A stretch of 64,000 nucleotides of DNA from Streptomyces sp. NRRL F-4489 (GTDB lineage Bacteria; Actinomycetota; Actinomycetes; Streptomycetales; Streptomycetaceae), in the NCBI RefSeq assembly GCF_001509485.1, contig NZ_LLZI01000112.1:124001-188000 (forward strand), given 5' to 3'. The notes beneath the pieces are model-generated. The model made no database searches. It saw only the letters and a list, made by a program, of their open reading frames with translations, and had not been told where the DNA came from. Positions 44,262 to 54,036 of the stretch are shown piece after piece (the stretch's first letter is position 1; the number at the start of each line of letters is the position of its first letter). The position numbers and the translations under genes are program-made.

Positions 44262-44401
44262 GGGTCTGCTCCTGTTCGTCGGTCCGGGACCGGGGGCCCG
44301 GCGCCGCGGCGGGCGGCCACGGCCCGTCCATCGTCGGCGGCCGCCGAGGGGGCCGCGTTCGCCGGAGCGGATGCCGTCGCGGAGCATGATGGAGGACGCC
44401 G

Positions 44402-45898
44402 ATGTCCACCGATCGGATGACGGACGCGGTCCGTGAGCCGGGTTACGAATCAGGGATGGATGCCGAATCAGGGATGGATACCGGGCCAGGGATGCATGCC
44501 GGAGCGGGGAGGAACGTGCAGCACCCGAGCCGCGGCTCCGCGGCGTCCCCGCCCGGCGCATGCGCGACGGCACCCGGACCGGCCCCGGAAGCCGCCGCCG
44601 TGACCTCCTCCGGCCGCCGCCTGGAGGCCGTGATCTCGGCGTCCTTCGTACTCCTCCTGATCGCCGCCATGGCCCGCTTCCTCACCCGGCACTCCGGCGC
44701 CCCCAACACCTGGTGGGTGATCGCGCTGACCACCGTCCTGGCCGTGGCGTACGCGGCCCGGCCCGCCGCCGGCGGAGGCGTACCGGTGCGCTGGCAGCGG
44801 GTGTGGTTCGGGGCGTTCATCGCCGGCTGGGTGGCGCTGGTGCTCCAGGCCCCGAGCTTCGCCTGGAGCGCCGTGGCCATCCTCTACACCGCGCTCCAAC
44901 TCCTCCCGGAACGCGCGGCGTTGGCGCTGAGCGCCCTGCTGGCCGTCCTGGTCGTGGTCGCCCAGGTGCGCATCGACGGTCCGGATCCGCTGCTGATCGT
45001 GGTGCCGCCGGTGGTCACCGGCCTGGCCGCGGCGGTCTTCGTCCATATGCGGCGGCAGTCCGCGCGGCAGCGCACGCTCATCGACGACCTGGTCCGCACC
45101 CGGCGCGGCCTGGCGTCCAGCGAACGGCGGGCCGGGGTGCTGGCCGAGCGCGAGCGGCTGTCGCGGGAGATCCACGACACCCTCGCCCAGGCACTCTCCA
45201 GCCAGCGGATGCTGCTCCAGGCCGCCGACCGGCTCTGGGACGAGGACCCGGCGGCGGCCCGCCGGCACATCGCCACCGCCTCGGACATCGCCGAGCGCAA
45301 TCTCGTCGAGGCCCGGCGGTTCGTCCACGACCTGGCGCCCGCCGACCTCTCCGCCGGGGCCGGGCTGCCGGACGCGCTACGGGCCCTCGCCCGCCGCGAG
45401 ACCGCCGCCGGAACGACCACCGGATCGGCCACCGGCAACGACATCGACACCCGCAACGACATCGGCGACGGCGACCGCGATACGGGCGGCACAGGCGCCA
45501 CGGCGCCCCCCGGACCGACGACCGTGACGTTCCGTACGGACGGCGAGCCGGTCCCGCTCCCGCCGGCCGTCGCGGCGGCCCTGCTGCGGGTGGCGCAGGG
45601 CGCCGTCGCCAACGTCCGCGAGCACGCCCGTGCCACCGCCGCCGTCCTCACCCTCAGCTATCTGGACGAGGACGTGGTCCTGGACATCGCCGACAACGGC
45701 CGCGGCTTCACCCCGCCGCCCGGCGACGCGTCCGGCGCCCTCCCCCACCGCGGCCACGGCCTGCCGGCGATGGAAGCCCGGATGCGGCAGCTGGACGGCA
45801 CCCTGACCGTCGAATCGCGCCCCGGGGAGGGCACGGTCGTCTCGGCGGCGGTCCCGCTCCGGACGACCGGCCCGGCCACCGCCCAGGACGAGGAGTGA
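44402..45898 (+). CDS. senS: SenS-type histidine kinase
   Basis: A 498-residue membrane sensor of the NarL-type family. After a polar N-terminus with a threefold 18-bp repeat (ESGMDA, ESGMDT, GPGMHA) it has about five to six hydrophobic helices (residues about 75-215). The dimerisation/phosphoacceptor segment is ERERLSREIHDTLAQALSS, with the catalytic domain ending in DIADNGRGFTPP and the Gly-rich GHGLPAMEARMRQLDGTLTVESRPGEGT. It is followed by its response regulator and is divergent from the HbpS-like gene, so it probably senses heme or redox stress through HbpS. An insert of Asp/Asn/Thr-rich repeats (TTGSATGNDIDTRNDIGDGDRD) lies within the catalytic domain. Confidence 0.8.
   Translation: MSTDRMTDAVREPGYESGMDAESGMDTGPGMHAGAGRNVQHPSRGSAASPPGACATAPGPAPEAAAVTSSGRRLEAVISASFVLLLIAAMARFLTRHSGAPNTWWVIALTTVLAVAYAARPAAGGGVPVRWQRVWFGAFIAGWVALVLQAPSFAWSAVAILYTALQLLPERAALALSALLAVLVVVAQVRIDGPDPLLIVVPPVVTGLAAAVFVHMRRQSARQRTLIDDLVRTRRGLASSERRAGVLAERERLSREIHDTLAQALSSQRMLLQAADRLWDEDPAAARRHIATASDIAERNLVEARRFVHDLAPADLSAGAGLPDALRALARRETAAGTTTGSATGNDIDTRNDIGDGDRDTGGTGATAPPGPTTVTFRTDGEPVPLPPAVAAALLRVAQGAVANVREHARATAAVLTLSYLDEDVVLDIADNGRGFTPPPGDASGALPHRGHGLPAMEARMRQLDGTLTVESRPGEGTVVSAAVPLRTTGPATAQDEE
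44447..44500 (+). repeat. 18-bp in-frame tandem repeat in the senS N-terminus
   Basis: Three consecutive 18-bp units at 44447-44464, 44465-44482 and 44483-44500. The first two differ at one base. They encode ESGMDA, ESGMDT and GPGMHA, a local expansion of the non-conserved N-terminal extension. Confidence 0.75.
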
Positions 45899-45903
45899 AC
45901 CCC

Positions 45904-46572
45904 GTGCCCCCTGCCCCGCACTCCCCCGGGCCCCGGGCTGCCGGCGGCCGCCGGGTGCGCCTGCTGCTGTGCGACGACCACGCGGTGGTCCGGGCCGGTC
46001 TGCTGGCGCTGCTGTCCGCCGAACCCGGCATCGAGGTCGTCGGCGAGGCGGCCACCGGCGAGGAAGCCCTGGCCGTCGCCGCCAAGGAGCGGCCCGACGT
46101 GGTGCTGATGGACCTCAGCCTCGGCGCCGGCATGGACGGTATCGAGGCCACCCGCCGCCTGCTCGCCGAGGTCCCGGGCACCCGCGTCCTGGTCCTCACC
46201 ACCTACGACACCGACGCCGACGTCACCCGGGCCATCCACGTCGGCGCCACCGGCTACCTCCTCAAGGCCGAGCGGCCCGAGGAACTGTTCGCCGCGATCC
46301 ACGCCACGGCCGAGGGCCGGGCGGCGCTGTCCGCGCCCGCGGCCGGCCGGGTCATGGCCCGCGTCCGCGCCCCGCGGGCCGCGCTCACCGACCGCCAGCT
46401 GGACATCCTCCGCCAGCTCGCCCGGGGCCTGGGCAACCGCGAGATCGCCCGTACCCTCTTCATCAGCGAGGCCACCGTCAAAACCCACCTGGTCCGGATC
46501 TACACCAAACTCGGCGTCGACACCCGCGCCGGCGCCGTGGCGGCCGCCAAGGAACAGCGCTTGATTCCCTGA
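45904..46572 (+). CDS. senR: SenR-type NarL/LuxR response regulator
   Basis: A 222-residue regulator. The receiver domain has the acidic pair LLCDDHAVV, the phospho-acceptor VVLMDLSLGAGMDG, and YLLKAERPEELF. The C-terminal LuxR HTH is ALTDRQLDILRQLARGLGNREIARTLFISEATVKTHLVRIYTKLGV. The GTG at 45904 was chosen because AGGAG lies eight bases upstream, although a GTG at 45895 overlaps the kinase stop. In S. reticuli SenR controls redox-stress genes such as furS-cpeB. None of those targets is in the window. Confidence 0.83.
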   Translation: MPPAPHSPGPRAAGGRRVRLLLCDDHAVVRAGLLALLSAEPGIEVVGEAATGEEALAVAAKERPDVVLMDLSLGAGMDGIEATRRLLAEVPGTRVLVLTTYDTDADVTRAIHVGATGYLLKAERPEELFAAIHATAEGRAALSAPAAGRVMARVRAPRAALTDRQLDILRQLARGLGNREIARTLFISEATVKTHLVRIYTKLGVDTRAGAVAAAKEQRLIP

Positions 46573-46617
46573 ACCTCGGGGCCCCTGACCCCACGGAGGA
46601 GGGCGTCTCCCGGCTCT

Positions 46618-46635
46618 GTACCTACTAGTATGTAC
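46618..46635. promoter_or_regulatory. 18-bp palindrome upstream of the tautomerase
   Basis: GTACCTACTAGTATGTAC is palindromic at 16 of 18 positions, centred on ACTAGT. It lies 52 bases upstream of the tautomerase start. It looks like a TetR-type operator, although no such gene is adjacent. Confidence 0.4.
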
Positions 46636-46687
46636 GGAACCAGCATCAACAACAGGTCAGACCCCGGCCCAGGAGAGGACCCCTCCC

Positions 46688-47083
46688 ATGCCCTTCGTCC
46701 GCATCGACGCACTGCGAGCCGACCCGGCCCGGCTGGACGCGCTCAGCCGGGCCGTGCACGACGCCCTGACCGAGACGCTCGGCATCCCGCCCGAGGACCG
46801 CTTCCAGGTCCTGGTCGGCCACGACGGCGTCACCAGCACCCTGCGGCACGGGAACTACCTGGGCATCCAGCGCGACGACGGGATCGTCTACATCGCGATC
46901 ACCCTGCGCGCCGGACGCACACCCGACCAGAAGCGGGCGCTGTACCGGCGGATCGCCGAACTGGCCGAGGAGTACGCGGGCACCGAACCGCGCAATGTCT
47001 TCGTCACCCTGACCGAGAACGCGTCGGTCGACTGGTCACTGGGCAACGGCCTCGCCCAGTACGCCCTGCCGGACCCGGACTGA
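46688..47083 (+). CDS. Tautomerase-family protein
   Basis: A 131-residue protein of the tautomerase superfamily. The N-terminal Pro after Met (MPFVRIDAL) is the expected catalytic base. PNVFVTLTENASVDWSLGNGLAQY-like segments occur near the C-terminus. Members isomerise or dehalogenate small ketones. The preceding palindrome suggests regulation by a TetR-type protein. AGGAG is about ten bases before the ATG. Confidence 0.75.
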   Translation: MPFVRIDALRADPARLDALSRAVHDALTETLGIPPEDRFQVLVGHDGVTSTLRHGNYLGIQRDDGIVYIAITLRAGRTPDQKRALYRRIAELAEEYAGTEPRNVFVTLTENASVDWSLGNGLAQYALPDPD

Positions 47084-47120
47084 GGGCGCCGGAAGCGGAC
47101 TGAGGGCACAGGACCCGCGC

Positions 47121-47161
47121 GCGAAGAGCCCCGGCGGAACGAATCCGCCGGGGCCCTTCGC
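47121..47161. terminator. 18-bp hairpin between convergent tautomerase and argG
   Basis: Arms 47121-47138 and 47144-47161 pair with one mismatch around a five-base loop. It likely ends both transcripts. Confidence 0.8.
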
Positions 47162-47208
47162 GTACTCGGAGATCGCCGCGACCAGCTCGTACGGCCGGCC
47201 GGCCCGGA

Positions 47209-48747
<1,539 letters not shown>

Positions 48748-49257
48748 TCAGGACCGGTCGTCCGGTGCCGGGTTCCCGGGCTGGCGGCGGTGGCCGCCGT
48801 TCCGCTCCTGCCAGGCGCGGTAGACCTCGACCGCCGCGTCGCGCGGCTCGTACCGCATCGGCAGGCGGCGCTCGTCCCAGTCCTTGCCGAACTCCTCGTA
48901 GAACGTGCTCAGCTCGAAATACTTGCGGTCGTCCACGTAGTGCGGCTCATAGGCGTCCCGGGTGGTGAGGAAGACCACCTCGTCCGGGGAGCAGTAGTAG
49001 AGCGCGCCCAGGCACATCGGGCAGGGGTGGGCGAGCACGTAGATCGTGGTGCCGGTCAGGTGCTCGGTGCCCAGCGCGGTGCAGGCCGCGCGGATGGCGA
49101 GGATCTCGGCGTGGGCGGTGGGGTCATGGGTCTGGGCGACCTTGTTGGGACTCTCGGCCAGGACCTCTCCGTCCTTGACGATCACGGTGGCGAACGGACG
49201 GCCGCCCTCGGCGACGTTGCGGCGGGCGAGGTCGATGGTGCGCTGCGCGAAGTCCAT
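48748..49257 (-). CDS. CMP/dCMP-type nucleobase deaminase (guanine deaminase-like)
   Basis: A 169-residue zinc-dependent deaminase. DPTAHAEILAIRAAC holds the zinc His and the proton-shuttle Glu, and HPCPMCLGALYYC the two Cys ligands. The size and sequence resemble bacterial guanine deaminases (GuaD), though tRNA or cytosine deaminases share the motif. The start at MDFAQRTIDL has GAAGGAG upstream. It is the last of three genes after cynS and cynT and releases ammonia, as cyanase does. Confidence 0.82.
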   Translation of the reverse strand: MDFAQRTIDLARRNVAEGGRPFATVIVKDGEVLAESPNKVAQTHDPTAHAEILAIRAACTALGTEHLTGTTIYVLAHPCPMCLGALYYCSPDEVVFLTTRDAYEPHYVDDRKYFELSTFYEEFGKDWDERRLPMRYEPRDAAVEVYRAWQERNGGHRRQPGNPAPDDRS

Positions 49258-49343
49258 GGGGCTCCTTCGGGGCGTGGGGGCGCCTGGGGTCATGGGGGGT
49301 TGGTGGGCCGGAAGGGGTTGGCGAACCAGAAGAACTTGCCGGG

Positions 49344-49826
49344 TCAGAACGGCTTGGTGGGGAGGTACTTCCCATCGAGGGTGATGATGGCGCGTTCGCC
49401 GCCCTCGGGGTCGGCGACCTTCCGCACGTCCAGCTTGAAGTTGATGGCGCTGATGATGCCGTCGCCGAACTGCTCGTGGATCAGCGCCTTGAGGGTGGTG
49501 CCGTAGACCTGGAGGATCTCGTAGAAGCGGTAGATCGTCGGGTCGGTGGGGACGCCGCCGGGGATCGAACCGCGAGTGGGGATGGTCTGGAGCAGCAGCG
49601 CGGCGTCGTCGTCCAGGCCCAGCAGCCCGGCGACGGCCTCGGCGGCCTCGGCGGGCAGGGCGTGCTGCCCGAGGATGGCCGCGGTGACGAACGCGGGCGA
49701 CAGCCCGGCCGCGTCGGCGAGCTGCTGCCAGGTGAGGTCCTTCCGCGTCTTGGCCTCGACCGCGGCGACGGCGAGCGCCTGGCGGGCGGCGGGGTCGAAC
49801 TGGGCGTGCGGGGTGGGCTGGTTCAT
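49344..49826 (-). CDS. cynS: Cyanate hydratase (cyanase)
   Basis: A 160-residue enzyme that turns cyanate and bicarbonate into ammonia and CO2. The N-terminal half is an HTH-like fold ([39 protein letters not shown]). The active-site strand [42 protein letters not shown] contains the Arg, Glu and Ser that form the catalytic site in the decamer. It lies between cynT and the deaminase. Confidence 0.95.
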   Translation of the reverse strand: MNQPTPHAQFDPAARQALAVAAVEAKTRKDLTWQQLADAAGLSPAFVTAAILGQHALPAEAAEAVAGLLGLDDDAALLLQTIPTRGSIPGGVPTDPTIYRFYEILQVYGTTLKALIHEQFGDGIISAINFKLDVRKVADPEGGERAIITLDGKYLPTKPF

Positions 49827-49923
49827 GACGGTCCTCTCGGATGTGGGTCTTGAGATCTCGTGGCGCGGAGATCTTTTCGGTGCTGAGATCTTGTGGGCTT
49901 GGCGGCCGGGGCGGAAGGGCGCG

Positions 49924-50544
49924 TCAGGCGGCGCGGGCCGCGTCGCCCACCGCGCCGAGGCCGTTCCCGGCTCCGACGTCGTCCACCGCGCCGGTCCCGA
50001 TGTCGTACACCCACCCGTGCAGCGCGAGGGTGCCCGCCGTACGGGCGCGGGCGACCGCCGGGTGGGTGGCGAGGTTGGCCAGCTGGGCGCGGACGTTCTG
50101 GCGGATCAGGGCCGGCAGGTCCACGGCGTCCGCCCCGGCCGCGGCGCGCGCCGTGGCGGCGTCCGCGTGGTGCAGCCAGTACGCGAGCGCGGGCACACCG
50201 GTCAGGTCGTGCGCCTCGGCGAGGGCCGTCATCGCCCCGCATGCCGAGTGCCCGCACACCACGATGTCGGTGACACCGAGGACCGCGACGGCGTACTCCA
50301 CGCTCGCCACCACACCGTCACCGGACGACCGGTGATAGGCGGGGACCAGATTGCCGGCCGTGCGGATCACGAACAGGTCGCCGGGCTCGCAGCCGGTGAG
50401 CAGCTCCGGGACGACGCGGGCGTCGGAACAGCCGATGAAGAGCGTAGGTGGCCGGTGATGAGCGGCCAGACGGCCGAAAAGTTCCGCCTTGGCCGGAAAG
50501 ACGTCCCGCTGGAAGCGGGCGACCCCGGCGGCGAGGTCAGACAT
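49924..50544 (-). CDS. cynT: Beta-class carbonic anhydrase
   Basis: A 206-residue zinc enzyme. The zinc-binding motifs are [11 protein letters not shown] and [13 protein letters not shown]. It converts CO2 to bicarbonate for CynS and so prevents loss of CO2 during cyanate breakdown. It is the first gene of the cyn operon and is divergent from cynR. Confidence 0.92.
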   Translation of the reverse strand: MSDLAAGVARFQRDVFPAKAELFGRLAAHHRPPTLFIGCSDARVVPELLTGCEPGDLFVIRTAGNLVPAYHRSSGDGVVASVEYAVAVLGVTDIVVCGHSACGAMTALAEAHDLTGVPALAYWLHHADAATARAAAGADAVDLPALIRQNVRAQLANLATHPAVARARTAGTLALHGWVYDIGTGAVDDVGAGNGLGAVGDAARAA

Positions 50545-50720
50545 GGGAACTCCGCATGGGCACTCCTTGAGCTGGCGGACTTGCGGGGGACTTGCGAGGG
50601 CTTACGAGGACTCGCTTCCGCCGACCGTGCGGGCCGACGAGTTCCACCCTGCCCGACCTGCTCGTATAGAGTCCAAGAGCTGCTACGGATCCCACCCATA
50701 GATGCCACCAATACCACCGC

Positions 50721-50735
50721 CTATAGTCGTCCGCA
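50721..50735 (+). promoter_or_regulatory. Probable leaderless promoter of cynR
   Basis: A -10-like TATAGT at about 50722-50727 is only eight bases from the cynR ATG (50735), and no Shine-Dalgarno sequence precedes that ATG. This spacing places the transcription start at or within a base or two of the ATG, suggesting a leaderless mRNA. Confidence 0.45.
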
Positions 50736-51637
50736 TGGCCCTGGAACTGCGTCATCTGCGCTATCTCCTCGCGGTCGCCGAACACGGCAGCTTCACCCGC
50801 GCCGCCGAGGAGCTGCACATCTCCCAGCCGACGCTCTCCCAGCAGGTCCGGCAGCTGGAGCGGACCGTGGGGGCGCAGCTGCTGGACCGCACCGGGCGCA
50901 CCATGCGCCTGACCGACGCCGGCGAGGCGTACGCGGAGCACGCCCGGAGCGCGCTGCGCGATCTGGCCGCCGCCGAGCGGGCCGTCCATGACGTACGGGA
51001 CCTGTCCCGGGGCCATCTGCGGCTGGGGGTCACGCCGACGTTCACGGCCTATCTGGTCGGCCCGCTCACCGCCGCGCTGCACTCCCGGTATCCCGGGGTG
51101 ACGCTGGCCGTCCGGGAGATGCCGCAGGACCGGATCGAAAGCTGCCTGCTGGGCGACGAGTTGGACCTGGGCATCGCGTTCGCCGGAGCGCACCTGCGCG
51201 GGATCGAGGCAGCCGCTCTGTTCACCGAGACCCTGAGCCTGGTCACCGCCGCCCCGGGCCCGGCGGAGGACGAGCTCCCGCTACCGGTGTCCCACCTCAC
51301 CGACCGCCAACTGGCCCTGCTCAGCACGGACTTCGCCACCCGCACGCACATCGACGCCTACTTCACCGCGCACCGGGTCACCCCGCGGATCGCGGTGGAA
51401 GCCAACTCCATCCAGGCTCTCACCGAGATCGTCCGCCGCAGCGCGCTCTCCACCGTCCTGCCGGACGCCCTCACCCACGACCATCCCCACCTCACCCCCG
51501 TCCCGCTCGACCCCGCCCTCCCCGCCCGCACCGTCACGCTGCTGCGCCGCACCGACGCCTATCGCACCGCCGCGGCACGGGCGTTCGTCCACCTGACGAG
51601 GGAACTGGTCGAAAGCCGGGGGTATCCGCCGGCCTGA
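50735..51637 (+). CDS. cynR: LysR-type regulator of the cyanate operon
   Basis: A 300-residue LysR regulator. HTH: LRHLRYLLAVAEHGSFTRAAEELHISQPTLSQQVRQLERTVG. The C-terminal part is the LysR substrate-binding fold. By context (divergent from cynT-cynS) it is CynR, which in E. coli activates the operon on cyanate. The start is at MALELRHLRY. Confidence 0.85.
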   Translation: MALELRHLRYLLAVAEHGSFTRAAEELHISQPTLSQQVRQLERTVGAQLLDRTGRTMRLTDAGEAYAEHARSALRDLAAAERAVHDVRDLSRGHLRLGVTPTFTAYLVGPLTAALHSRYPGVTLAVREMPQDRIESCLLGDELDLGIAFAGAHLRGIEAAALFTETLSLVTAAPGPAEDELPLPVSHLTDRQLALLSTDFATRTHIDAYFTAHRVTPRIAVEANSIQALTEIVRRSALSTVLPDALTHDHPHLTPVPLDPALPARTVTLLRRTDAYRTAAARAFVHLTRELVESRGYPPA

Positions 51638-51702
51638 TGCGAGGGGGGCGGGCGCCCATACGGCCCGACGCCGCACCTAACTCGCCCTCCACGCAAGGGA
51701 TT

Positions 51703-52938
51703 TCACCGCCCCACCGGATCCCCCCACCCAGGGTCGTCCGGGCAGAGGAGGGCGAGGTGGCCGCCCTCGTTCAGGGGGGTGGGGACGGTCAGGGTGGTGC
51801 GGTGGTGGGGGTGGTCGGCGTCGAGGAGTTCGATCTCGCCGTGGCCGCCGCGGGTGACGGCGATGAGGGAGGAGGCCGGGGAGGCGGCCAGGGCGCGGCG
51901 CTGGACGCCGTCCCAGGGGGTGCCGCCGGGGCGGGGGGCGCCGGCCATCGGGGGCAGCGGGATGCGTGCGGTGATACGGGGGTCGGGGCCGGAGCCGGGT
52001 GTCAGGAGGATCAGTTCGTCGCCGTCGGGGTGGACGCGGGTGTAGGCGATGTGGCGGGCGGCGACGGCCAGGCGGAAGACCAGGCCGGGGCCGAGCGGGA
52101 CGCGGCCGGTGCGGCCGGTGTCGAGGTGGTGCCACCAGGCGTGGTTGTCCCAGTCGGGCCAGCGGCCGGGGTGCGGCGGGCCGCCGCGGACGGCGGACCA
52201 GAGGAGCCGGCGTACGGGGTCCAGGCGCAGGTAGTAGCCGCGGCCGGGGCCGCCCCAGGGGAGCGGCGGTTCGGGTATGAGGCGTCCGGCGTGGTGGCGG
52301 GCGCGGTGCACACCGGAGCCGGCGGCGGCGAACAGCCGTCCGGTGCGCGGGTCGTGGGCGTCGCCGTGGCCGTCGTCGTCGGCCAGCGGCAGGGTGAGGT
52401 CCGGGACCGCGGGCGGGCAGGAGGGGGCGGCGGCCATCAGGGCGGTGTGGCGGTAGGCGGCGAGCTGTCCTGGTTCGCGGTGGCGGAGGACGACCAGGGG
52501 GTCGTCGGTGCCGAGGACGGTGACGCCGGGTTCGCCGGGGCGGGTGCGGAGGCGTACGGCGTCGGGGCGGCCGGGGGCGTGCAGATCGATGGCGGTCAGG
52601 AGGTCGCACCAGGGCTGGTCGTTGCGGCCGAGGCCGGTGGTGACGGCGAGGTAGCGGCCGGTGGGGTCGGCGGCGAGGTGTTCGGCCGGGACGGCGACCG
52701 GGACCGTCGCTTCGGTCAGGGGGCGGCCCGCGTCGGGGCCGTAGGGGTCGAGGACGACCAGTTCGCCGGCGCGGTCGTCGATGAACGCGGCGCGGGCGCC
52801 GGGGAGGACGAGGAAGCCGGCGTGTTCGGCGAGGTGGCGGCCGGGCAGCGCTGAACTCTCCGTGCCGTCCGGGAGGTTGAGGACGCGGAGCGAGCCGGCG
52901 ACGTGGTCGGCGACGAGCAGGCGGGGGTGCGGGGGCAT
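51703..52938 (-). CDS. Cytoplasmic His-rich beta-propeller-like protein, putative metal-regulon member
   Basis: A 411-residue protein with seven to eight beta-blade-like repeats, each reading like VLNLPDGTES, VVLDPYGPDAG, LYLAVTTGLGRND, LAAYRHTALM, RLFAAAGSGVH and LIAVTRGGHGEIELLDADH. It is rich in His (DDDGHGDAHD, HRARHHAGRL, DNHAWWHHLD, DADHPHHRT). There is no signal peptide. It is divergent from the ABC importer, and a Zur-like palindrome lies between the two. A role in zinc or metal handling, as for the zinc chaperone AztD (also a propeller), is inference. Other propeller functions are possible. Confidence 0.65.
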   Translation of the reverse strand: MPPHPRLLVADHVAGSLRVLNLPDGTESSALPGRHLAEHAGFLVLPGARAAFIDDRAGELVVLDPYGPDAGRPLTEATVPVAVPAEHLAADPTGRYLAVTTGLGRNDQPWCDLLTAIDLHAPGRPDAVRLRTRPGEPGVTVLGTDDPLVVLRHREPGQLAAYRHTALMAAAPSCPPAVPDLTLPLADDDGHGDAHDPRTGRLFAAAGSGVHRARHHAGRLIPEPPLPWGGPGRGYYLRLDPVRRLLWSAVRGGPPHPGRWPDWDNHAWWHHLDTGRTGRVPLGPGLVFRLAVAARHIAYTRVHPDGDELILLTPGSGPDPRITARIPLPPMAGAPRPGGTPWDGVQRRALAASPASSLIAVTRGGHGEIELLDADHPHHRTTLTVPTPLNEGGHLALLCPDDPGWGDPVGR

Positions 52939-52974
52939 GCGGTCTCCAGGGAGGGAAGTGATGGGTCAGTATTT

Positions 52975-52989
52975 CGATAATGATTATCA
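52975..52989. promoter_or_regulatory. Zur-like operator in the divergent promoter
   Basis: CGATAATGATTATCA contains the perfect palindrome GATAAT-G-ATTATC. Against the streptomycete Zur consensus TGAAAATGATTTTCA it matches 12 of 15 positions. It also resembles the E. coli Fur 7-1-7 box. It lies 37 bases upstream of the beta-propeller gene and 49 bases upstream of the importer lipoprotein, and could control both. The Zur reading is preferred because the second operator further on matches Zur more closely, but zinc versus iron control is not proven. Confidence 0.65.
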
Positions 52990-53037
52990 TGTTGGTGATT
53001 GGTGATCGTGGGTTCGGAATCGGAAGACTGGAGTGAC

Positions 53038-54036
53038 ATGGCACGCAGAGCGCTGTGCGTCATCCGCCGTCTGGCGGTGGCCGTGGTCATAGGCGGCACG
53101 TTGGCGGGATGCGGGGGCGCGGCCGATGACGGCGCCTCCGGGGACGACGGGGCCGGGGACGGGCGCGGGGGCCGGACACCGGTGGCGGTCCGGCCGATCG
53201 CCGCGGCCCGTGCGGTGACGGACGCCAAGGGCGTCACGGTCAGTACGCCGGCGCCGCCGAAGCGGGTGGTGTGCCTGGTCGCGCTGTGCGACGACATGCT
53301 GGCCGAGCTGGGGATGCGGCCGGTGGCGACCAACTCCCGGCTGCTGGCGCACGAGAAGTTCCTGGGCCCGGCGGAGGCCGCGAAGATCCCGACCGTACCG
53401 GGCGGGTTCCTGAGCCCGGAGGCCGAGGCGATCCTGTCGTTCAAGCCCGATCTCGTCATCGGGTTGAAGGACACCCACGGCAAGCTGGCGCCGGCGCTGA
53501 AGGGCGCCACGGTCTTCTGGCCGGTGGAGCCGGAGTCGTGGCAGGACAGCGTCGGCTATCTGCGGAACCTCGCCGCGCTCACCGGGCGCACCCCGGAGGG
53601 CGAACGGGCCGAGCGCGCGTTCCGGACGAAGCTGGCCGCGGCCGAGCGCGCGCCGAGCGGCCGGACCGCGCTGGTGATGTTCGGCACCGCGGAGAACTTC
53701 GGCGTCGCCACGCCGGGCACCGATGTCACCGCCGGGCTGCTGCCGAAGATCGCCCGGTATCCGTGGCGCAGCCGGGGAGTTGACGGGACGTACAGCATGG
53801 AGGAGATCCTGGCGCGCCAGGTGGACGTGCTGTTCGTCGAGTCGCTGTCGGCCGGCGGGCCGGCCGCGCCCGGCGAGCGGCTGTCGGACCGGCTGGCCCG
53901 GAATCCGCTGTGGTCGCGGATCCCGGCCGTGCGGAACGGCAAGGTGGTCGAGGTCGATCCCGAGGTGTGGGCCAAGGGCCGGGGCACCCGGTCGCTGGGG
54001 ATCGTCCTCGACGAGGCCGCGGCCGCGCTGCGGTGA
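53038..54036 (+). CDS. FecB/BtuF-type substrate-binding lipoprotein
   Basis: A 332-residue lipoprotein. Signal: RRLAVAVVIGGTLAGCGG with the lipobox LAGC near residue 25. The class III binding fold has the metallophore/cobalamin signature PKRVVCLVALCDDMLAELGMRPVATNSRLL and SPEAEAILSFKPDLVIGLKDTHGKLAPALK. It is the first gene of an importer followed by two permeases and an ATPase. A chelated metal, siderophore-type complex or cobalamin is the likely cargo. Confidence 0.85.
   Translation: MARRALCVIRRLAVAVVIGGTLAGCGGAADDGASGDDGAGDGRGGRTPVAVRPIAAARAVTDAKGVTVSTPAPPKRVVCLVALCDDMLAELGMRPVATNSRLLAHEKFLGPAEAAKIPTVPGGFLSPEAEAILSFKPDLVIGLKDTHGKLAPALKGATVFWPVEPESWQDSVGYLRNLAALTGRTPEGERAERAFRTKLAAAERAPSGRTALVMFGTAENFGVATPGTDVTAGLLPKIARYPWRSRGVDGTYSMEEILARQVDVLFVESLSAGGPAAPGERLSDRLARNPLWSRIPAVRNGKVVEVDPEVWAKGRGTRSLGIVLDEAAAALR

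Noticed and set aside
52975..52989. IdeR/DmdR iron box for the importer
   Set aside because: Actinobacterial IdeR/DmdR boxes resemble TTAGGTTAGGCTAACCTAA, which is not seen. The palindrome fits a Fur-family (Zur-like) site better, though iron control by a Fur homologue is not fully excluded.
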